Source: Candolleomyces eurysporus
Lineage: Eukaryota > Basidiomycota > Agaricomycetes > Agaricales > Psathyrellaceae
DNA length: 64,000 nucleotides
Assembly: GCA_027579435.1 (NCBI GenBank)
Contig: JANBPK010000872.1
Coordinates: 1 to 64,000, forward strand
Direction: 5' to 3'
Shown here: positions 58,042 to 64,000 of the stretch, one piece after another
How positions within the stretch are numbered: position 1 is the first letter of the stretch
How the letters are laid out: every line of letters starts with the position of its first letter
Program-made: the position numbers and the translations under genes
Notes under the pieces: model-generated
The model's database searches: none
What the model saw: the letters and a program-made list of their open reading frames with translations, nothing else
What the model was told of the DNA's origin: nothing

Positions 58042-61000
58042 ATGTCAACAGCATCGACAACTAGTGGGTTACCGTCCTGCCTGGCGAAGTTGGAAACGCT
58101 ATCCCATTCGGCGGTATTCGACGCTCTACAGGTGAGCGAACAATCCAATCCGACCCGACTATTGCACATAATGAACGAATGATCGTGTACCCGTCCTCCG
58201 CCCTCTTTCGACAATATGACTCTATAATTCAACCGACTTCGCCTACCGACACTACTACCGTCTGAATCCATATGGGCAATGACCAATCGCAGAAAGAATT
58301 TAGCCCCCTCATCGACTCTACACTCGTCGCAGCTCTCTTAGCTGATATCGATTTCCCTCTGGTGGCGCCCACCCCACCTTCTCCCTCAAGCTCATACGCC
58401 GCCACCGCCGCATCCGCTGCAGTTGGTTCTCAGTCCTCGTCAAAGCCGGCGGTCTCGTCTCAAACACCAACGACGAAAAAGGGTGGCAAAAAAGGAGGCA
58501 AAAAAGGGTCGAAAAACTCGACTCAAACTCAGGCTAGTGGGGGGCGTGCTAGCCACGAGGCTTCTCCCGCAAATGCCCACACACCGCACACGAACGGGGC
58601 CTCGGCGGAGACAACAGCACAATTGGCGACCTCCCTTTTCGTCTTATACGAGACTTTGAAAGCCTTAGCCGTCCAAGCAGAGTTCGAGGCTGGGCTCGGA
58701 GTCGAAGCCGATACCAATGCCCAACATGAGGCAGGTCTCGGTGTGGAGGCCGAACGTGACGTATCAGCTGGGGCAAACCCTATTGGCGCACGACGCCAAA
58801 GTACAAGCTCCTCCAAGAAAAATGGGCCCAAGAACAAAAAGCGTAACGGGTGGAACAAGACTTCGATAACAGGTACCACTTCGACCACGGGCCCGTCCTC
58901 GGAAAGCACTGGCATTGATCTCGAAACGGGGAGCAGCTGCACCGGGAACACAACCATATCTACTTCTCAGCCCGCGTCTACCTCTTCACCTAGCGACTGT
59001 GCCTCACCCATTTCACCTTCATTCGAGATCGATGTCCCAGAGGATGTTCTCTCTTTCCTCCAGGCAGCCTTACCCCAAATCCCCACTCGCACTTTAAAGA
59101 ATGCGCTCGGGAACCGGTTGTTGGTAGAACAACACTCAAAGTCCAGCTGGCCTCTTGCACTGAGTGTCGATGACGTTGATGGGACGAGCGATCTGGATAT
59201 GTGGGCTATAATATCGGGCTTGATCACTTCGGAAGATACACGCGAGATGGACGAGAGGGGAATGGCCCTCTCGTCCTCTGCGTCCAACTTCTCTTCCCCT
59301 TCGGAGCTCATAGAGGATGAAGAAGACGAGGAAGAAGACGAGGAGAGGAGGTACCAAGCTCAATTAGACGAAGACGAAAGGCTGGCCAGGGAACTCGCGG
59401 CGCAGTTCGAGGAGGAAGATAAGCCAAAGGCGTATAGGAAGGGTCAAAATGAACTCGATGGGGACGAATGGGCTGTGACGAGCAAGAAGAAGAAACAGCA
59501 GAAACCCGGGAATAAGAACAAATCGACACCCAACAATACCAATGGTAGGATGACGATCAAGCTGAACGACGTTCGTCAACAACAGGCGTCGGCATCGCGA
59601 CAACCACAGTCACCATTGGGCACTACATCTACCGGCGCAACCGCCGAGCCGTCCACATCTTCAGCCTATCGAGAGGGCCTCGCAGCCCTCCTCCCGTCCC
59701 TCGCAACCTACCTCTCGTCCATCCTTAAGGACAGATCGCCTTCTGCTCTGCTTAGCGGCGTAAACAAAAACACGAAAGCAGGTGGAAAGAAACCATCTGG
59801 CGAGCCAGACTCCTCGACCACGTACATCCAGAACGTCTTTCTGAACGAAAAAGCCGTGACGTCCAAATACGAAGGGAAGGTCTATTTGGCTGTGAAAGCG
59901 TGCTTGGAGAGGGTGGTGGAGGTTTTGGGTGTTCAGGCGGAAGAGGAGGCTGCGAGGAGGAGGGAAAAGGAGGAGAGGGCAAGGGAAAAGGAGAAGGAGA
60001 AGGAGAAGGAAGTGGAGAAAAAGAAGGACGAGGAGGGAGGGAAGAATAAAGGCGGAAAGCAGGCGAAGAGAGGATCCAAAAAGTTCCCGCCGGAGGATGG
60101 CCCACGTTCTCCGCCCCAAAACGCAAAGAACAGGGCTCGGACGGTGACGGATCGGGATTTGGAGCGGGAGAAGGAGCCTGGGGGGTCTGAGGGCACCAGC
60201 AACAGTGGCAGTGCAAACGATAACAGCTCTGCCAGTGGCACCGGCCAAGGAGACGACGCTGATGTAGAGGATGAAATCAAAACAGAACGGGAACCGGAGG
60301 AAGAAAATGCTCTTCTGTTCACTCTACTCGACATCTTGCTCCCTGAATACGCTTTGACAACTGGTGCGCAGGAGCAGTATATTGAGGTTCACCAGCTTCT
60401 CTCCGATATCGAGCTGTGCATAGCTGTTACCTCCTCTAGGCGACCTGTGGCAAGGGACGGTGAAAGTGGAAGCGAGGCAGAAGATGCCTTGAACCTCGCG
60501 GAACTACTGTGCGGGCTGTACGTGAGCGATGCAGATCCAGAGAAGGAAGTTGGGAGGGTGATGGAGATGTTTGCGGATGGGTTGGAAGGTGGTGGTGGTA
60601 CGAGCGGTGGGATAGCGTGGAGGAGGGAAGGTGTGAGTTACGCTGCGAAGGCTGGGATGAAGGTCAGGCAGAGGGCTTGGGGGGCGGCAGCATTGTCGGT
60701 GAACAATGAATCCAATAAGCCATTCTGGCAAGGGATTGGGAACAGAGATGTACAGGGTCGACCGGCGTTGGGTACGGCCGAGACAGACGCGGTACAGAAG
60801 AAGCCTAATAAGCCGAGCCCATACCAATGGCAAGCTGTTCCGGTTAAGAAGGCACCCGCCCCGCAGCCGTATACAATTCATCAACACTTGCCAACCTATA
60901 CCCGAGACGTCAACGGTATCAAGGTTCGAGACGCCGAGTCAGAATCGAACACGGTCTGGGTTCAAGGGATGCAAGTACCCGGATGGGACCCCTCCTTGTC

Positions 61001-61541
61001 CACAGGCAATGGAAGACGCCGAACCAAAGCGTCCGAATACGAAGCTGCTGAACGCGAGTACCGGCACAGCATCAAGGAGAACATGCGTAGGAGGGATGAG
61101 CTCTTGCGAGAGGCTGCCAGGATGTATAATCGTGGTAGCGTTGGTAGTGGAGATTTCATGGGTAGAAAAGGAAAGGGTAGAGGTACTGGTAAGGTACGTG
61201 GTGGGGACGTCGCGTGGTACTTTGCGGAGAGGGCGAGGGAGTTCCAGGAGGCAGCCAAGAAGCAGTCGTTCAACGCTGCGAGGGCGATGGTGCTCAGGAA
61301 ACAGGACCTATCTGGAGAATATGATACTGTCGATCTGCATGGGACGACCGTCAATGAAGCTGTGGGGATCGTGCTAGAGATTCTGGAGAGTCGGGGCAGA
61401 GGGAAGCCGTTGAAGATTGTGACAGGGAGAGGGCTTCATTCTGCGAGCGGAACCAGTGTGCTGAAGCCAGCCGTGAAAAAGAGGCTTGTGGAAGAAGGTT
61501 ATAATGTCAGTGCATGGGATGCTGGTTTGGTTGTTAGATAG
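58042..61541 (+). CDS. DUF1771-Smr domain protein (Cue2/N4BP2-like)
   Basis: Smr domains of eukaryotic Cue2/N4BP2 proteins cut mRNA at stalled or collided ribosomes. Exon 1 (58042-58131) encodes MSTASTTSGLPSCLAKLETL...FDALQ; an in-phase intron to 58292 leads to KEFSPLIDSTLVAALLADID. A single-exon start at 58272 (MGNDQSQKEF) is the alternative. About 1,110 residues, mostly disordered, with charged runs (REKEERAREKEKEKEKEVEK near 59960). At the C-terminus lie DUF1771 (EYRHSIKENMRRRDELLREA, RAREFQEAAKKQSFNAARAM) and Smr: VDLHGTTVNEAVGIVLEILE and TGRGLHSASG, ending SAWDAGLVVR. The catalytic D-x-H motif is present (VDLHG). Usual N-terminal CUE domains were not recognised; FLQAALPQIPTRTLKNALGN is a possible remnant-like helix pair. 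Confidence 0.88.
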
Positions 61542-61761
61542 CTAGAAATTGGTGTATATTTAGCGCGCAATATCTACCTTCGAATTCTCCATAGTGTGAC
61601 CGCGATTAGGAATGACGTCACGCGTGTGAGAAAAACAAGACCAAACATCGTTGCCTCCACATCATGATCGTTCAAGAGGACGACCAACCACTTTCCAACG
61701 ACGACGAGCACCCTTTTCACGACGACGAGCAACCTCTGACGGCACCGAGCACGACGACAAA

Positions 61762-64000
61762 ATGGTCGTCTCTCGCAGAAACCCAGTTGCTCCTCCTCCT
61801 GTGGCCTCGCGCTCAAACTCTTCGCAAGCCATCCCTCGAAAACAAAAGCAAACTCCTCAGGAGTCGTCCCCCTTGACCTCGACGACGACGACGACGACGG
61901 CAGCAAAGTCAGAGCCGTCTCAGAAATCCAAACGTCGCACAAAATCCAAATCCTCAAAGTCGGAGCCACGAAACCTATCGTTTCTCGACCGCCTCTTCCT
62001 CTTCTCGCTGCTTGGCTTCGCAGCCTACGCAGTGACGGTGTGCTCCTCGCCGCTGTCAGGCTACCTCTCTCCATCGCATACCCAAGTGCCATACCACGAG
62101 CAGCCTCAAGTATGTAGAGCCCTCATCACCTACCGTACCGCCATCCTGGAGCCCTATGTTTTGCCACCACTCAAAGTCGCATACGAGCACACCCTCGGAC
62201 ATGCCGTGGTCAAAGAACAGTATAAGACTCACGTCCAACCCCATATCAACACTCTTAAAGGCCATTCCAAGCCAGCGGTCGATGCCGCTGTGCAGGTTAA
62301 CGAACGTGTTGTCAAGCCTGCCGTGGAGGTGGCCTATGACAAGGTGTGGAAGGGCTACGTTGTCCCTTGGTACTACCAAGCGTATCTTCCTCGATACAGG
62401 ATGTACGTCGCGCCACGTCTTCAAGTCGGCTGGGAGAAGGGCGTCAAGGAACCTTTAAAGCCTTATGGGGATCTGCTCAAGACATACGCTAGAGACGCCC
62501 AGGTTTACGTTCACGCCAACGTCATCCACCCAGTGAAGGAGTGGTACTTTGTCACTGTGCATCCTTACTACGTCAAGTGGGAGCCTCAAGTCGTTTCTGC
62601 CTACAACACTGCGAGGCCTGTCGTGTGCCGGGTGTATGGCCAGGCCAAGGACGTGTCAAACGCCGCATGGATCCATGCACGGCCTCACGTTTGTCGAGCA
62701 TGGAAGCAACTTCGGGTGTATTTTGGTATAGCGGTGAAGGAGGGTGGTAAGGCACGGAGGACGTATGTCGACCCTCATGTCCACAAGATCCTCGAACGGG
62801 TCAGCGCATCTGCAAGTCCCCTAGCGGAAGACCCCAACACCATCGAACCCACCCCGACTTTCGCTTCTTCCCCTGAGCCGACTCCGATCGAAGAGGAGAC
62901 CGCAGAATATGTTATTCCGGTTACGCCTCCTGTCGACGCCCAACAAGTGTTCGCAGAGAAGGAAACACCGCCGAGCCCAAGCCCTGTCGAAGTCGTCACA
63001 GACGAGTATGAAGAAGTTACCCCATCAGCCACCCCTACATCTACCCCTTCTCCTTCCTCCGTTAAGGCCGATCCCGAAGAGGAGAGCGCAGCGCCGGGCT
63101 ACACGTCATCCGTGGACCCACAACCCACAGATGTCCGGGTGAGCGTTGATGAAGCAATGGCCGAACCGAGCGGACCTGCTGGGGACGCCGAGGAGAACGT
63201 GGCAGAGCAGATTGCTGACGCGCTCGTTAGGAGAGTCCAGATGTTGAAGAAGATGGAGGCAGAGAGGATTGCGCAGGAGGAGGCTGCTGCTGCTGCCGGT
63301 GCTAGCGCCGCTACCACCGAAAGCGTTGCTGCTCCCACTCCTTCCGTTCCTGAAGATGACTTGGACGACNTTTTTGGCGGATATTGGTGTTTCTGGCTCC
63401 GATGCACCTGAAGCTCCTTCGGGACCTGTAGAGGAAGAGGAAGTGATCCCAGAACCGACTCCATTGTCGAAGGAGGAGGAACTTGCTGCTATTGCTGCGA
63501 AACGCAAGAGAATCGTCACACGTCACCAAGATTGGCAACGACAATTGGACGAATTTGCTGAAGAGCAGATTGGGAAAGTCGTCAAGGACATCGAGGGTGT
63601 GCGGATCTGGGCTGTCAGTGAACTCGGCGAGGAGTACGCTGTCACGCCTCTCCCATCCGGCGACGCTGACAGCAAGTATCGGAAGGTTACTAGGGAGGAG
63701 GGCGAGCAGGGATTGGGCAAGAGGGCTATGGGCGGTGTTGAGAGGCAAGGAGCCAAGCTAGTTAAGGGCTTGGAAAGCTACCTCGTCAAGGCCGTTGAGC
63801 GGAGTGACGCTTGGAAAATGAGCAAGACTGCTGCGTTCCCTTCGGAGGCGGAGAAAGCGAAGAGCAAGGAAGAGAGGGACAAGTGGGACGAGGTGTTGGT
63901 GAAGGTGGAAGAGAGGTTTAACCAAGTCGTCAGAGGCGTGCAGGGTGAGGTGCATGAGTGGTACAAGAGCATGAAGGGTCGTGAAGTTGACACAGTGGGT
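61762..64000 (+). CDS. Membrane-anchored amphipathic-repeat protein, partial (cut by window end)
   Basis: Basidiomycete-type protein of unknown function. Starts MVVSRRNPVAPPPVASRSNS with a basic, disordered head, then a single membrane span (FLDRLFLFSLLGFAAYAV). Behind it come about eleven repeats of roughly 18-22 residues with a His-Pro or Val-x-Pro beginning and aromatic/alanine helices, for example VLPPLKVAYEHTLGHAVV, VKPAVEVAYDKVWKGYVV, YVAPRLQVGWEKGVKEPL and VHPYYVKWEPQVVSAYNT. A Pro/Ser/Thr/Glu-rich linker follows (62806-63330). The N at 63370 must be ignored to continue from DDLDD into FLADIGVSGSD and a helical, charged C-terminal region (RHQDWQRQLDEFAEEQIGKV, EERFNQVVRGVQGEVHEWY). No stop is reached by 64000. 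Confidence 0.75.

Noticed and set aside
59661..60334. Long minus-strand open frames opposite the Smr gene
   Set aside because: Caused by purine-rich codons for charged repeats on the plus strand; composition on the minus strand is only Ser/Leu/Pro/Phe runs.
1..64000. CRISPR arrays, bacterial operons, prophage or transposon ends
   Set aside because: No short regularly spaced repeats, no transposase or reverse transcriptase motifs and no terminal inverted repeats were found; the genome is clearly eukaryotic.

Overview
The window comes from a filamentous basidiomycete, most likely an agaricomycete (mushroom-forming) fungus. The genes are split by many short introns (about 45-65 bp, GTRNGT...YAG), packed about one per 2.5-3.5 kb on both strands. 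The family content also fits: a tandem F-box/WD40-like array, CYP52/CYP63-type P450s with the GPRICLGQQ haem motif, a MYND-DUF4470 protein and long disordered basidiomycete proteins. No bacterial, viral or CRISPR elements, transposons or tRNA/rRNA genes were recognised.

1-13.1 kb is an array of five F-box proteins with a degenerate WD40-like domain. Copies 2-4 repeat with a period of about 2,773 bp and are nearly identical; copy 1 is more diverged (about 2,700 bp period) and copy 5 is a distant paralogue. Copies 1-3 carry behind their stop codon a severed piece of the copy-5-type C-terminus, recording the recombination that built the repeat unit. Copy 3 has a frameshift. Next to the array is a small relic of an ABC transporter whose intact relative follows at 13.6-16.2 kb (- strand).

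16.7-36.6 kb holds DNA polymerase alpha catalytic subunit (POL1, -), two tandem P450 genes (+), a MYND/DUF4470 protein (+), an MFS transporter (-), a zinc-finger-like unknown (+) and the tRNA splicing enzyme TPT1 (+) with a possible mitochondrial leader.

36.6-64 kb holds a large HEAT-repeat AP-1 cofactor (LAA1/HEATR5 family, -), an RTC4-domain protein with a repeated PFP linker motif (+), an F-box/LRR-like unknown (+), a disordered unknown (+), a KAT14/CSRP2BP-like GNAT acetyltransferase (-), a short-chain dehydrogenase (+), a small single-pass membrane protein (-), a DUF1771-Smr endonuclease-type protein (+) and the 5' part of a membrane-anchored repeat protein cut by the window edge.

The conserved genes are independent housekeeping genes, not a pathway cluster. 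The assembly contains many single N characters. Most stand for an ambiguous base, but at five places (11885, 28277, 33102, 36305, 63370) the N behaves as an extra character: leaving it out restores the reading frame. Gene boundaries below are manual models built from splice signals and protein family patterns.
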